The notes: a model not told the origin generated them from the letters alone. Counted from the first letter of the stretch, positions 50,511-59,332 are shown. The stretch: 64,000 nt of DNA from DATMER01 sp031390755 (GCA_031390755.1 JANMTS010000097.1:1-64000), one strand, 5' to 3'. A program made the numbers and translations.

Positions 50511-50780
50511 GCCGAGACGCTTCGCCGCGATCCCGAAGCGGTTCGCGAGCCGACGAAGCGCTTCGGAGCGCGCCGAAGCGCTTCGGGACCGTGACGAAGC
50601 GCTTCGGAAACCGCCGAAGCCCTTCGCCGGCCTGACGAAGCGCTTCCGGAGACGACGAAGCCTTGCGGGACGCGCCGAAGCCCTTCGCCGTGACGCCGAA
50701 GCCCTTCGGCGGTCTCCGAAGCGCTTCGCCGCGACGCCGAAGCCTTGCGGAAAGCGCCGAAGCGCGTCGTCACGGCGCCG
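50511..50780. repeat. 20/21-bp array B of CGAAGCGCTTCG palindromes
   Basis: About twelve units centred on CGAAGCGCTTCG or near variants recur at spacings of 20 or 21 bp (for example GAAG at 50535, 50555, 50575, 50596, 50616, 50637, 50657, 50677, 50698, 50718, 50739, 50759). Each centre is a 12-bp dyad. It occupies most of the 354-base gap between the glycerate kinase start and the DUF885 stop. Frames stay partly open but have no ribosome-binding site. Confidence 0.85.
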
Positions 50781-50783
50781 TTT

Positions 50784-52460
50784 TCACTCCCGGGCGACGA
50801 TCCCGCGGATCTCCTCGCCGTTCCCGGTGAGCTGCCAGCGGATCAGCGAGACCGGGATGATGCCGGCGGAGTGGACCTCCTCGAACCAGCGCTTCAGGGT
50901 GAAGGAGTCGCCGAGCTGGCCCAGCTGATGGCTGCGCTCGCGCATCAGATCCTCGAGCTGCACCTTGCCCGTGATGTAGCTCGTGCCGTAGCCCGGCTGG
51001 CGCAGGTAGAGCTGCTGCTCGAAGCCGAGCAGGTCGAGGTCGGGGCGCATCCAGCCGCGCGGGGTCCATTCAACCTGGAAGGCCTTGGCCTGCGCGAGGT
51101 CGAATTCATTGGCCTGGAGATAGAGCGAGGCGAGCCCGCGGGCGGCCCGCTGGGCGAGCATGATCCAGACGATCTCGCGCGTCCGCGGCTCGTCGTCGAA
51201 CAGGCCGGCGTGGAGCAGGATCTCTTCCATGGCCGTGGCCATGCCCTCGGAGCGGGTGTCCCAGAGGTTGTAGAGGAGCGGCCCCTGCCGCACGGGGTCC
51301 GGATGCGGCTCGTCGCGCATCCGCGCCAACTCCCACCAGTGCGAGGAGTGCGTGTAGAGAGTGAGCGGCTCGTAGTGCATGGCGATGGCGAAGAAGTTTC
51401 GCTGCTCGATCGGCACGAACGCGCCCCGGCGCAGGCGCAGCTCGGCGTCCATCGTGTCGCGCATCGGATAGAGGCCGCGCTCGCCGAGGAAGGCGACGAG
51501 CTTGCGGATCGCCCGGTCGGCGCGGCGCTGGTACTCGGCGTCGTCCTGGGCCGCGGTCATCGGCGGCAGACCGCGGTTGCGCTCCTCTTCGAGCTTGAGC
51601 GATGCATGCGCCCGCGCCAACTCGCGCTTGAGGATCGCCACTTCGTCCTCCCAGGTCATGGGCAGGAGATGCACGTGCTGCTGCGACCAGGTGTAGCTCT
51701 CCTTGCCGATCCCCGAGGGGCCGGTCTTCGACGGCGCCTTCTCGTCGAGCCAGGCGACGAAGGACTCCGTGGCCGTGCGAGCCTCCGCAACCGCCTTGCG
51801 CAGCTCCGGGCCGGCGGAGGCGACCTTCGCTTCGAGATCCGCCAGGTCGGAGGCCTGCCCGCGCATCGTTCCGATGCCGGTCGTCCACAGGTCGCGGGCG
51901 TTGCCCGTCAGATTCCCGCGAGCCTGGGAAAGAAAGGCCGGGATCGGGCGCAGCTCGCCAGCCAGCCGGGTTTCGTCCTGGGGCGACAGCGGAAAGGAGT
52001 ACGTCCAAAGCTCGGCCAGCCCATGCGCCGTCGGCCCCTCGTGAGCCGGCGTGTCGCTCTGCTCCGTCCAGACCGTGGCATAGAAGGCGGGATCGCGGAC
52101 CCAGGGCTGGAGGACCCGCACGTTGAAGTCGAACCCGTTGATCTCGGCACGCAGCAGCGCGAGATCGATGCGAGCCTCGGTCGAAAGAGTACCCGCCGCC
52201 AGCGCCGCCGCCCGGCTCCGAAACCGCGCCAGCTCCCCCCGACGCCGCTCGAACGTTGCCGCTCGATAGTCGGGAGCGCCTTCGTGAGAGGGGGGCGTCT
52301 CGAAGGCGCGCCAGTCCGCGAATAGTGCCTCGATCGGTGGTTTTCCTCCGGCTTCAGCGGGTGGCTGCGCGCCGACGGTTGCGAAGGGCAGCGCGAGAGC
52401 CACCGCCACCATGAGGACGATGCGACGTGGCCAGGTTCGTGCTCCAACGTTTGTGCTCAT
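50784..52460 (-). CDS. secreted DUF885-family protein
   Basis: The 558-residue product has a signal peptide (RRIVLMVAVALALPFATVGA, cut before QPP) and a DUF885 fold: LSTEARIDLALLRAEINGF, SKTGPSGIGKESYTWSQQHV, HSSHWWELARMRDEP, LLYNLWDTRSEGMATAMEEI and the C-terminal QPGYGTSYITGKVQLEDLM. DUF885 proteins resemble M32-type zinc carboxypeptidases. The usual HEGxPGHH motif is not visible; instead there is SEGMATAMEE, so metal binding is uncertain. GAGGAG precedes the ATG. Confidence 0.85.
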   Translation of the reverse strand: MSTNVGARTWPRRIVLMVAVALALPFATVGAQPPAEAGGKPPIEALFADWRAFETPPSHEGAPDYRAATFERRRGELARFRSRAAALAAGTLSTEARIDLALLRAEINGFDFNVRVLQPWVRDPAFYATVWTEQSDTPAHEGPTAHGLAELWTYSFPLSPQDETRLAGELRPIPAFLSQARGNLTGNARDLWTTGIGTMRGQASDLADLEAKVASAGPELRKAVAEARTATESFVAWLDEKAPSKTGPSGIGKESYTWSQQHVHLLPMTWEDEVAILKRELARAHASLKLEEERNRGLPPMTAAQDDAEYQRRADRAIRKLVAFLGERGLYPMRDTMDAELRLRRGAFVPIEQRNFFAIAMHYEPLTLYTHSSHWWELARMRDEPHPDPVRQGPLLYNLWDTRSEGMATAMEEILLHAGLFDDEPRTREIVWIMLAQRAARGLASLYLQANEFDLAQAKAFQVEWTPRGWMRPDLDLLGFEQQLYLRQPGYGTSYITGKVQLEDLMRERSHQLGQLGDSFTLKRWFEEVHSAGIIPVSLIRWQLTGNGEEIRGIVARE

Positions 52461-52525
52461 CTTGGATCTCCTCGTTCTATCCCGGAATCGTTCGACAAAG
52501 AGAACAGTAATAACATCATGTGGCC

Positions 52526-52723
52526 ATGACGACTATCGATAAGGAAGGGCTTGTGGTCATCCCCGCCGAAATGCGAAGGCAACTTACCCCGGGCATGCCG
52601 CTTGTGGGCGGCCCACAACTCGTTCGGAGGGGCGACCGCCTCGTGGCCTGTCCACGGGCAAAGGAAGAACAGAGCACCGAGATCGACGCGGCACAATTGG
52701 TTCGAGAGGAGCGGGACCGGTGA
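52526..52723 (+). CDS. AbrB/SpoVT-type antitoxin-like protein
   Basis: The 65-residue product MTTIDKEGLVVIPAEMRRQL TPG has the swapped-hairpin AbrB start (IDKEGLVVIPAEMR). The second half (GGPQLVRRGDRLVACPRAKE) is shorter than usual. AbrB-type proteins are often antitoxins for PIN toxins. Here no PIN frame follows; the next frame is a 35-residue Trp-rich peptide. No ribosome-binding site is seen, and a GTG two codons upstream is also possible. Confidence 0.65.
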   Translation: MTTIDKEGLVVIPAEMRRQLTPGMPLVGGPQLVRRGDRLVACPRAKEEQSTEIDAAQLVREERDR

Positions 52724-52759
52724 CCAGCCGCGACGGGCAAGGCCCGACGGGATCCGGTG

Positions 52760-52867
52760 ATGAAAATCGAAATGGTGGAGCAACTGCGCGCGGGTTGGAA
52801 CGCCCTCCTGTCCTGGCTGCGGGACGTTCAGGCATGGAGCCTTGGCGGTGGAGGTGTGGGTGAGTGA
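52760..52867 (+). CDS. possible 35-residue Trp-rich peptide, copy A
   Basis: ATG 52760 opens MKIEMVEQLRAGWNALLSWL RDVQAW..., repeated 0.8 kb downstream (53583-53666) as MVEQLRRSWNSILSWLREVQ. Of the differing codons several are synonymous (CAA/CAG, CTG/CTC, TCC/TCT, GTT/GTC), which hints at coding. It may instead be a conserved element end; see the finding on tRNA-Ala repeats. Confidence 0.35.
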   Translation: MKIEMVEQLRAGWNALLSWLRDVQAWSLGGGGVGE

Positions 52868-52891
52868 TCCTCAGGTGGCCGCGGCCCTCTT

Positions 52892-52926
52892 GGCACAAAA
52901 CTAAACCCTGAGTTAAGGTTTGTGCC
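52892..52926. other. inverted repeat between two transcription units
   Basis: GGCACAAA (52892-52899) and TTTGTGCC (52919-52926) are perfect 8-bp arms, with inner AACT/AGTT also pairing. It lies between the plus-strand peptide frame and the minus-strand gene ending at 52991. It could be a terminator or an operator. Confidence 0.4.
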
Positions 52927-52990
52927 CCATGGGAAGCGCGCAATCCCAGAGCGGCGGAGGTGGGTGGGTAAAGCGGCCGTAGGGGTGGTC

Positions 52991-53188
52991 TCAGTGGCCG
53001 TGGCGGGCGATGAGCTCGCGTACGGCAGGCACCAGCTCGGTGGGAATCTCCATGACCGTCTGGGTCTGGTCTTGGAAAGCGGCTTCATCCTCCGCCACTG
53101 CCTCGGCTTCGGTCTGCTCTTCATAGTGAGCAAGAGCCCGCCGGACTCGCTCTTCGTCCCAGCCTGGGGGAAAGTTGTTCTGCTTCAC
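52991..53188 (-). CDS. small acidic antitoxin-like partner of a DUF4258 protein
   Basis: The 65-residue product MKQNNFPPGWDEERVRRALA HYEEQ... then VMEIPTELVPAVRELIARHG is a short acidic helical protein repeatedly found next to DUF4258/BrnT-like toxins. The GTG start (53186-53188) overlaps the toxin stop as GTGA, so the order is toxin first. It is probably the antitoxin, with no classical DNA-binding motif visible. Confidence 0.65.
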   Translation of the reverse strand: MKQNNFPPGWDEERVRRALAHYEEQTEAEAVAEDEAAFQDQTQTVMEIPTELVPAVRELIARHGH

Positions 53189-53472
53189 TTGCGTCTCCTG
53201 CGTCTCCTGCGTCGGCGGTAGGCCGCCAGCGGCTTACCTACCAGATCATACGCCGTTATGACGAACACGCTTTGGGGAATCGAGTCCGGGACATAGACGA
53301 CCCGCAGGTGCCGCCCGGTTTCCGTCTGACCCAGGGCAATCCGAGTGTCGTTGTCGCCGGGGCGATCCTCCCCTGGCCGTCGGAGCACATCCTCTACTTC
53401 ATCCTCACTCACGTTGTGGCGATGGATGTGAGGCTCCCCAGTTGCCGGGTCGATGTAGTAGCGAATGTCCAT
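53185..53472 (-). CDS. DUF4258/BrnT-like putative RNase toxin
   Basis: The 95-residue product MDIRYYIDPATGEPHIHRHN with VSEDEVEDVLRRPGEDRPG, RIALGQTETGRHLRVVYVPD and SVFVITAYDL has the DUF4258/BrnT layout (an EVEDVL helix, a GxTxxGRxLxVVY strand pair and an ITAY core). The tail is a run of nine Arg and a Lys, encoded by GCGTCTCCT direct repeats. That may be slippage-derived and would favour RNA binding. ATG 53470-53472 fits the family length better than the upstream starts. Confidence 0.7.
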   Translation of the reverse strand: MDIRYYIDPATGEPHIHRHNVSEDEVEDVLRRPGEDRPGDNDTRIALGQTETGRHLRVVYVPDSIPQSVFVITAYDLVGKPLAAYRRRRRRRRRK

Positions 53473-53582
53473 TATCCCAATCCTCACACCACTGGCGATG
53501 GCGATGACGAGGCTCCCCTCGATCATGCGATCAGGATACTACGTGCGCGGTGCCGCTACGAAATGTTCTTCGGGGAATATGA

Positions 53583-53666
53583 ATGGTGGAGCAGCTGCGC
53601 CGGAGTTGGAACTCTATCCTCTCTTGGCTGCGGGAGGTCCAGGGGTGGGGGCAAGCCGGGATGTAA
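53583..53666 (+). repeat. copy B of the Trp-rich segment; carries a 13-bp match to the tRNA-Ala 3' end
   Basis: Bases 53582-53594 (AATGGTGGAGCAG) equal 59636-59648, which covers the CCA end and acceptor 3' strand of tRNA-Ala. The following ~65 bases resemble 52772-52840. It could also be read as a 27-residue peptide from ATG 53583 with GGGGAA upstream. The remaining 53667-53938 holds no gene I can support. Confidence 0.45.
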
Positions 53667-53938
53667 CAGTCTGCGTCGGACCGGACGGGTCTCGGCTCAC
53701 ACGCGCTGGGCCATGCGTGACAATTCGGCTGCCTCTCGGCGGCCGAACTCCGCGGGTGCCCATCTCGAGCGCCTGCTCGTCGATCGGGAGCGTTGCGCGA
53801 ATCGCAAGCCGCGGGGACTCGACCCGCGGCGCGCACCTCATACGTCGCCGGCTCCGCTGGGCGACGAAAGAGTGGCTGGGAGAAAGGACGTTCATGGCTC
53901 TCCGGCACGGAAGAGCCGGGGCGAGGTTGCATCGCCGT

Positions 53939-56900
53939 CTACGACCCGAGCGACGCGCTCCGGATCTTTTCCACGATTCGTTCGGACAGGGGCACCAAGT
54001 GATCCGGTATCAGAGGCTCGCTTGCCTCGGGTCCTTGGGCGACGAAGAGCTTCACGACAACCTGGTCCACGCGGAAGATGTAGTAGAACGCCGTCATGCT
54101 GAGCGTGGTGCTCCCGAATTGCAACGAATCCGTCCCACCGAAGACGTGGCATTCCTCTCCCACTGCGCGCGCCTCCGGGATAGGAGGCTTGCCTTCGCTG
54201 TTCACATGCAAACGCTCGCGGTGATATGCCTCAGCGTCGGACGCACTGTCGAACAGGAATCGGATATCCACCATCCGCCAGATCGGCTCATCGGGAGGCG
54301 CCAACCAGACCGAGAGCCCGGAGCAACGCCCCCGCAGACGCACGAACGCGTCGTCGTCAGGGTCGGGATGGCCGAGGCGCGAGTCCTGCACCCAGCGGAG
54401 CGACGGCCCGACGTCGGCCTGATCCAGGTAGGTGGCCAGGTACGCTCCGAGCCACTGGGCTGCATCCGAGGCCACTTGCAGAGCCTGCTCCCGTAGGGGA
54501 GGCGGGAGCACGCCGTCGAGGTGATCTATCGGTTCCGTGGAAGGCACGCGCGCCCGCAGCACGCCTTGCGCCCGCCGCATCGCCAGGTCCATCTTCTCGA
54601 CGATCTCGGGGCCGGCTGCGGTGACGAGGTCCGGCATGGCGCGGCGCAGCCCGTCGACGAACACCTTCCAGTCGGCGTCGAGCAGACGGTCGAGAGCGCT
54701 CGCGACGAGCGCCGAGTCGCCCGCGGCGACAGCAGGCCCCAGCAGATCCGCCACGGCATCGCTGCGCAGATATTGATTGCCGATCTCCTCCGACGAGCGG
54801 AGCGCTCGTGACAGCATTGCCGATCGTTGCGCTTCCGGCGCGACGGAGGACAAGGCGATCCATCCGCGCGTGATCATCAGCGGATCTCCGGCCTCGAGCT
54901 GCCGGAGCCCCCATTCCAGGATCCTGCCCGCATCCTGGCCCTTGGACTCGCACACATCTGCCGCGGTGGCGGCCAGCTCGGCTCGATGCAGGGGCAGCAC
55001 GTCGTCGTTCAGCGCCTCGAGGATCTGCAAAGCTTCCGCAGGAAGCGCCCTGCCGTCCGGCCCCTCGAAAGCGAGACAAAGCAGCCTCGCCAGAACCTTC
55101 AAAGAGGGATGCGCGATGCGCTCGGCTCTGGCGCGGGCCCGAAGGGCATCCTTGGGCGCGAGCGCGTGGATTGCGGCCACTCGTACCAAGTCCTTCAGCA
55201 TATCGTCAACGCGGAGATAGCTCTCAAGCCAGGCGTCGATCTGTTGCTCGAAGTCGTCGGCTGCAAGCTCGGCAAGCTCGCCGGCCAGGAGCGCCTGGAA
55301 AAAGTTTTCCGACAGAAGCACCATCTGGAGGAACCAGAAATCCTGGCCCTCTCTCTCCAGAAGGAGGTACGGGCCGCTCTGCGCCGGCATCAGGAGCGTC
55401 GCCTCGAATCGGGCGCGGACCGTGGGATCCAAATAGAGCAGGATCGGCCCTTGCGGAATGGCGCCGAGGTCGACCTCGGGCTCGTATTGCGGAAGCTCAT
55501 CGAGCGTGGCTGCGAGCACCGTGAGGACCGTCTGCAACCGCGGATCCGTTTCGTCCAACGCGCCCGCCAGCGCGGCGAGCCCGATCAGACGCTCGCCGGG
55601 GTCCGCCGGCCAGTATGTCAACGCTAGGGCGCGCTCGAGATCCAGGGCGGCGACGCTCTCGACCGCGGCCGCGACGGCGCGGGCCCAGGAAGCTGTCGCG
55701 GGGAACACCGCGTCCATGCTGCGCAAGACATCGGCGGGCGTGCGGAAGAACCGCCACTTGAGTCCACCAGTCCAGTAGTTCACCGCGTTGGTGATATAGG
55801 CGATCGCATTCGCGGCCTGCAGCCGTCCCGGTGCCGCAGAGTTGATGCTGCCTGCCGGCTTGAACAGGCCGGCGTCCGCCAGCCGCGGATCGGCGCGGCC
55901 GAGCCGCACGTCGCGCTCTTCTTCCGCGAGGCATTCGGACAGCAACTGTGCCGCGAGCACCGGGTTGTCCCCGGCCGCGTCAAGGCCGAGGACGGCCAAT
56001 GCACCGCTGCGGCCGTCGGTGCTGTCCCAGGCCCCACCGTGAATCCACCCTCCGGTGTTCCAGCGGGCCACCCTCAGCGCCCGTTCCCGATTGCCGTCGC
56101 GAAACCGGTCGACCATGCCCGCCAGAATGCCATCTAGCCGGCTTCGCTCGTAGCTGTCGGCCCGCTGGACCTCGAGCTCGACGAGCGCGATCGCCTCCTC
56201 CGCCAGCTCCTCGCCCCAATGCGGATCAATGGCGGCGGCCACACCCGCTGCCTCGGCGATCTCACGCGCGGGTCCGTACCAGCCAAGGGCGCGAAGGGCC
56301 TCCAGCGCCCTGTTCAACCGGAGCCGGGCCTCCTCCATCCTTCCCCATGACGCCCAGACTCGTGCTGCGCGTATCAATATGTGCGCCAGTAGGGAATCGA
56401 CCTCGGGACGGTCGCAGCTCTTCAGGACTCTCACTGCCAGCTCGCCATCGACGTCGTGCAGAATCTCAGCAGCTTGCACGATACCCCAGGGGAAACCGGA
56501 CGACGATTCCTCCGCGACTAACTGATCGAGCGTCGTGCGCAGCCTCGCAGCCGTCTCGTGAGCGTGATCCGAGCTCTCGGTGCTCAGCAGGCCGATGAGC
56601 CGCGCCACGAGCGGCACCCGCTGGCGGAGTTCCTCATCGTCCAAGTGCTCGATGGCGAACGCAATCAGATCGTCTTGCGCGGGTCCCGCGTTCGCCTTCT
56701 CCGCCGCTTCCACCGCCGGCTGCAGCCGGTTGCACTTCATGGAGGCGAGGAACTCTACGAGCGCCTTCTCGGGCGTGACCCGCGTTGCAGCGGCCCCGCG
56801 AACCGCGTCGCTCGCCCGGCTGCTTCGATCATGCCTGTCCGCCATCTCCGCAAGGTGCAGCGCCCGGTCGAGGTCCTGGGGGACCAGCGCAAGAGCGGCA

Positions 56901-58879
56901 TCGCGGAGGCACGCTGCGAGATCAAAGCCGAGCGCACCGACCAGCGGGGTGGCCGTGACTGGCACTTCGACGGCGGCGCCCACGAGATGCTCGACGCCGT
57001 CCAAGGGTCCGAGCTGCGAACGCAAGTCAGCGGGGGTCGAGCGCCAGATGGCTTCGAGAGCGCGATACTTGTGAAGACCGGGCTCCAGCACTTGCGCGCG
57101 TGCCAGAGCTTCCTCGACGCGGCCCAGGCGAGCCATCAGTCCGTAGACGGCGGGAGCAAGTTGGCTGGCGCCCTCGCTCAATCCCACGAGCACGAGCTGG
57201 AGGAACACGCCGTCTGACAGGATGCTGCCGATGCTTTGCGCGGCGTTCACGCCGTCTCGCACCGTCTCCACGATGCGCCGGAACGGCAGATCGCTGAAGA
57301 AACGCTCCTTCGATGCCGCTCGCAGACTGGACGTCACAAGCTCGGTGACAGCCGCCGGATCTCCGCCGCTCGCCGCGAGGTGACCAGCCACATGCAGCAG
57401 GCCGTACGAATCTACGGATCTCCAATCGACATCTGCCCAGCGCGCGGTGCCCTGATAGTGGCGGACGATGCGTGTGTGCCATTCCCTTGCATCAATCGCG
57501 ACATCCAGGGCGCCTTGCCGGTCCGCCGATCTCAGGAACTCGCCCAGCGACGGGTGAAAGAGACTCCAACCCGCCTCGGTTTCGTTCAGGAATGGCATCA
57601 GGGTCTGGAGCACGTTGGCCACCGCGCTCTCCCAGACGCGGACTCCGCCGAGACGAACGAGCTGTTTTAGCGAAAGCGGAGCGAACGCGACGGCGAGCAC
57701 GCCGAGGAGCCGCTGCCCGACACCCTCCCAAGCAGGTGCCAGCTCGTCGCCCTGCCCGCGCGGCGACGCGATCTCGATATAGCCGAGCCCTTCGATCTGG
57801 CGGCGCATGCGCCGGGCGAACGCGGCATACAACTGCGGCAGGCCGGCCGGCAGGGTCTCGAATTCTAGCAGCTCGCCGAGCTGTTGGGCGTTGCCGGTCG
57901 CGAGGGCGGCACGCAAGGAGCGCGCGTAGGCCGTGAGGTAGGCAAAATTGCCTTGCGCGGTCCGCACCAGCGAAGTGATCGCGTGCTCGCGATCGACGTC
58001 CGGCGCTCTGGCCAGCACCTGTGTGTCGTCGAATAAGCTTGTCGAAAATAAACGGACGTCTCGCGCAACGGGCTTGGACTGCGCGTCGATCTGGATGATT
58101 TCGAGCGCGCTGCCACGAACACTTTCGAGCATGCGCAGGCGCGCGTGCGGTCGCGAGCTCAGCACGAAACGGAGGTTGGGCGCCGGCTCCGCAAAAGTCT
58201 CCAGCCAGTCCAGAACGGTGGTGGTGCCGTGCCCCGCCATCAACTCGTCGAGTGCATCGACCAGCACCACGATCGTCTCGCCGGGCGCGTTGCGCGCGAG
58301 GACCAGCGCGGGATCGAGCAAGGCGAGGTGGCCGAGCCTGCCCGGCTCAAGCAAGCGAGGCTCGACGGTGGCCCGCGCGATCTCGATGCCGGTGAGGCCA
58401 CCCGCGAGAGCCTCGACGCTCTGCTGGACGCGGATCGCAGTGCGGTAGAACGGTGACACCTGGAGATCCTCGATCTTCACACCCACCACGGAGGCGTCCG
58501 CGCCCGCGTGCTCGATGCGTTGCTTGACCTCGATCTCGAGCAGCTCGGGATCGAAGATCTCGGGGTGGAGGTGCGCGAGCTGGTGCCCGACGCGCAGCAT
58601 CATGCTCACCGCATCGCCGCCGCTCAACGGCGCGGTGCTATCGAGCCGGACGAAGTAACGCAGCCAGTCCGGATGGGCTCGAGCCAGCGCCGCAATGGCT
58701 CCGGTCTTGCCAGCGCCGGGCTCGCCCAGGAGCAGCACGAACCGGCAGCTTGGCCGCGACAGGTGTTCCTGAATCTCGTCCCGCAGCCAATCGCGCGGAA
58801 TCACGCCCGAGGCGTCGAGATAGGTCGAGATCAGCGGCTCATAGAACAGGTCCGCCAGGGACGGCTCGCGAGGGGCCAC
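53939..58879 (-). CDS. STAND/NACHT-like NTPase, candidate defence protein
   Basis: The 1646-residue product has an N-terminal P-loop domain: Walker A GEPGAGKT (52-59), Walker B IVVLVDALDEL (about 203-213) and RFVLSSRPHARL (about 237-248), the NACHT/STAND arrangement. Then come a winged-helix-like part (LLGVLAVAFAPLSLKQLVRL...FHPSLGEFLRS) and about 1000 residues of helical repeats as a probable sensor. The last ~150 residues form a separate alpha/beta region. A VxQxV...LTG motif at 151-164 also occurs in the upstream small protein. There is no N-terminal effector domain, so the effector may be that partner. GTG start 58877-58879 is nine bases after the partner's stop. Confidence 0.8.
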   Translation of the reverse strand: MAPREPSLADLFYEPLISTYLDASGVIPRDWLRDEIQEHLSRPSCRFVLLLGEPGAGKTGAIAALARAHPDWLRYFVRLDSTAPLSGGDAVSMMLRVGHQLAHLHPEIFDPELLEIEVKQRIEHAGADASVVGVKIEDLQVSPFYRTAIRVQQSVEALAGGLTGIEIARATVEPRLLEPGRLGHLALLDPALVLARNAPGETIVVLVDALDELMAGHGTTTVLDWLETFAEPAPNLRFVLSSRPHARLRMLESVRGSALEIIQIDAQSKPVARDVRLFSTSLFDDTQVLARAPDVDREHAITSLVRTAQGNFAYLTAYARSLRAALATGNAQQLGELLEFETLPAGLPQLYAAFARRMRRQIEGLGYIEIASPRGQGDELAPAWEGVGQRLLGVLAVAFAPLSLKQLVRLGGVRVWESAVANVLQTLMPFLNETEAGWSLFHPSLGEFLRSADRQGALDVAIDAREWHTRIVRHYQGTARWADVDWRSVDSYGLLHVAGHLAASGGDPAAVTELVTSSLRAASKERFFSDLPFRRIVETVRDGVNAAQSIGSILSDGVFLQLVLVGLSEGASQLAPAVYGLMARLGRVEEALARAQVLEPGLHKYRALEAIWRSTPADLRSQLGPLDGVEHLVGAAVEVPVTATPLVGALGFDLAACLRDAALALVPQDLDRALHLAEMADRHDRSSRASDAVRGAAATRVTPEKALVEFLASMKCNRLQPAVEAAEKANAGPAQDDLIAFAIEHLDDEELRQRVPLVARLIGLLSTESSDHAHETAARLRTTLDQLVAEESSSGFPWGIVQAAEILHDVDGELAVRVLKSCDRPEVDSLLAHILIRAARVWASWGRMEEARLRLNRALEALRALGWYGPAREIAEAAGVAAAIDPHWGEELAEEAIALVELEVQRADSYERSRLDGILAGMVDRFRDGNRERALRVARWNTGGWIHGGAWDSTDGRSGALAVLGLDAAGDNPVLAAQLLSECLAEEERDVRLGRADPRLADAGLFKPAGSINSAAPGRLQAANAIAYITNAVNYWTGGLKWRFFRTPADVLRSMDAVFPATASWARAVAAAVESVAALDLERALALTYWPADPGERLIGLAALAGALDETDPRLQTVLTVLAATLDELPQYEPEVDLGAIPQGPILLYLDPTVRARFEATLLMPAQSGPYLLLEREGQDFWFLQMVLLSENFFQALLAGELAELAADDFEQQIDAWLESYLRVDDMLKDLVRVAAIHALAPKDALRARARAERIAHPSLKVLARLLCLAFEGPDGRALPAEALQILEALNDDVLPLHRAELAATAADVCESKGQDAGRILEWGLRQLEAGDPLMITRGWIALSSVAPEAQRSAMLSRALRSSEEIGNQYLRSDAVADLLGPAVAAGDSALVASALDRLLDADWKVFVDGLRRAMPDLVTAAGPEIVEKMDLAMRRAQGVLRARVPSTEPIDHLDGVLPPPLREQALQVASDAAQWLGAYLATYLDQADVGPSLRWVQDSRLGHPDPDDDAFVRLRGRCSGLSVWLAPPDEPIWRMVDIRFLFDSASDAEAYHRERLHVNSEGKPPIPEARAVGEECHVFGGTDSLQFGSTTLSMTAFYYIFRVDQVVVKLFVAQGPEASEPLIPDHLVPLSERIVEKIRSASLGS

Positions 58880-58888
58880 GGGCGTTGC

Positions 58889-59332
58889 CTACTTGCCGCC
58901 GACCGTGTTCGCCTTGAAGCCAGTGACGTTCTGCGCGTCGCGAATCTCCTGCTCAACGTGGATGTGCCCGCCAACGAGCGAGCCGATATCCGCTCCCGTG
59001 ACACCGCGCGCGACCTCGATCTTCTGAATGACCTTGACGGAAGGCCCGAGGCCCTCGACAAGTCTGCGTAGCTCGCCGGCGAACGCTTCATCCTTCGCCA
59101 GGTCGTGCTTGAGCTGCTCGCCCAGCACCTTGGCGTAGTGCTCGGGGTCCGACTTGAAGGACTTGGCTGCCGCCTCGGCGACCGGCTCCTGGCTCCACCA
59201 GCGGCTCAGCCGCGCAATGAGCGCCTTGGCGCCATCGAGCGCCGCAGTGCCCGCCGACTTGGCGAATTCTTCCGCACCTTTGGCCAGATAAGGGCCGACG
59301 ATGCTGATGACGGTCGCGACGAGTGCCTCCAT
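58889..59332 (-). CDS. small partner of the STAND NTPase with a repeated VxQxI...VTG motif
   Basis: The 147-residue product starts MEALVATVISIVGPYLAKGA, an amphipathic to hydrophobic helix, then a helical domain to about residue 95. Its C-terminus repeats a motif 25 residues apart: VIQKIEVARGVTGADI (101-116) and VEQEIRDAQNVTGFKA (126-141). The segment between is Gly-rich with alternating polar and hydrophobic residues, the kind of sequence that forms stacked beta structure. AGGAGG nine bases before ATG 59330-59332 fixes the start. It is the first gene of a two-gene unit with the NTPase. It could be its effector or adaptor; no known domain is recognised. The 59333-59637 gap upstream holds no gene I can support. 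Confidence 0.7.
   Translation of the reverse strand: MEALVATVISIVGPYLAKGAEEFAKSAGTAALDGAKALIARLSRWWSQEPVAEAAAKSFKSDPEHYAKVLGEQLKHDLAKDEAFAGELRRLVEGLGPSVKVIQKIEVARGVTGADIGSLVGGHIHVEQEIRDAQNVTGFKANTVGGK

Noticed and set aside
50430..50783. REP or BIME cluster for the RAYT transposase
   Set aside because: CGAAGCGCTTCG units lack the asymmetric tetranucleotide and stem sequence found beside the transposase gene, and the 20/21-bp phasing is not BIME-like.
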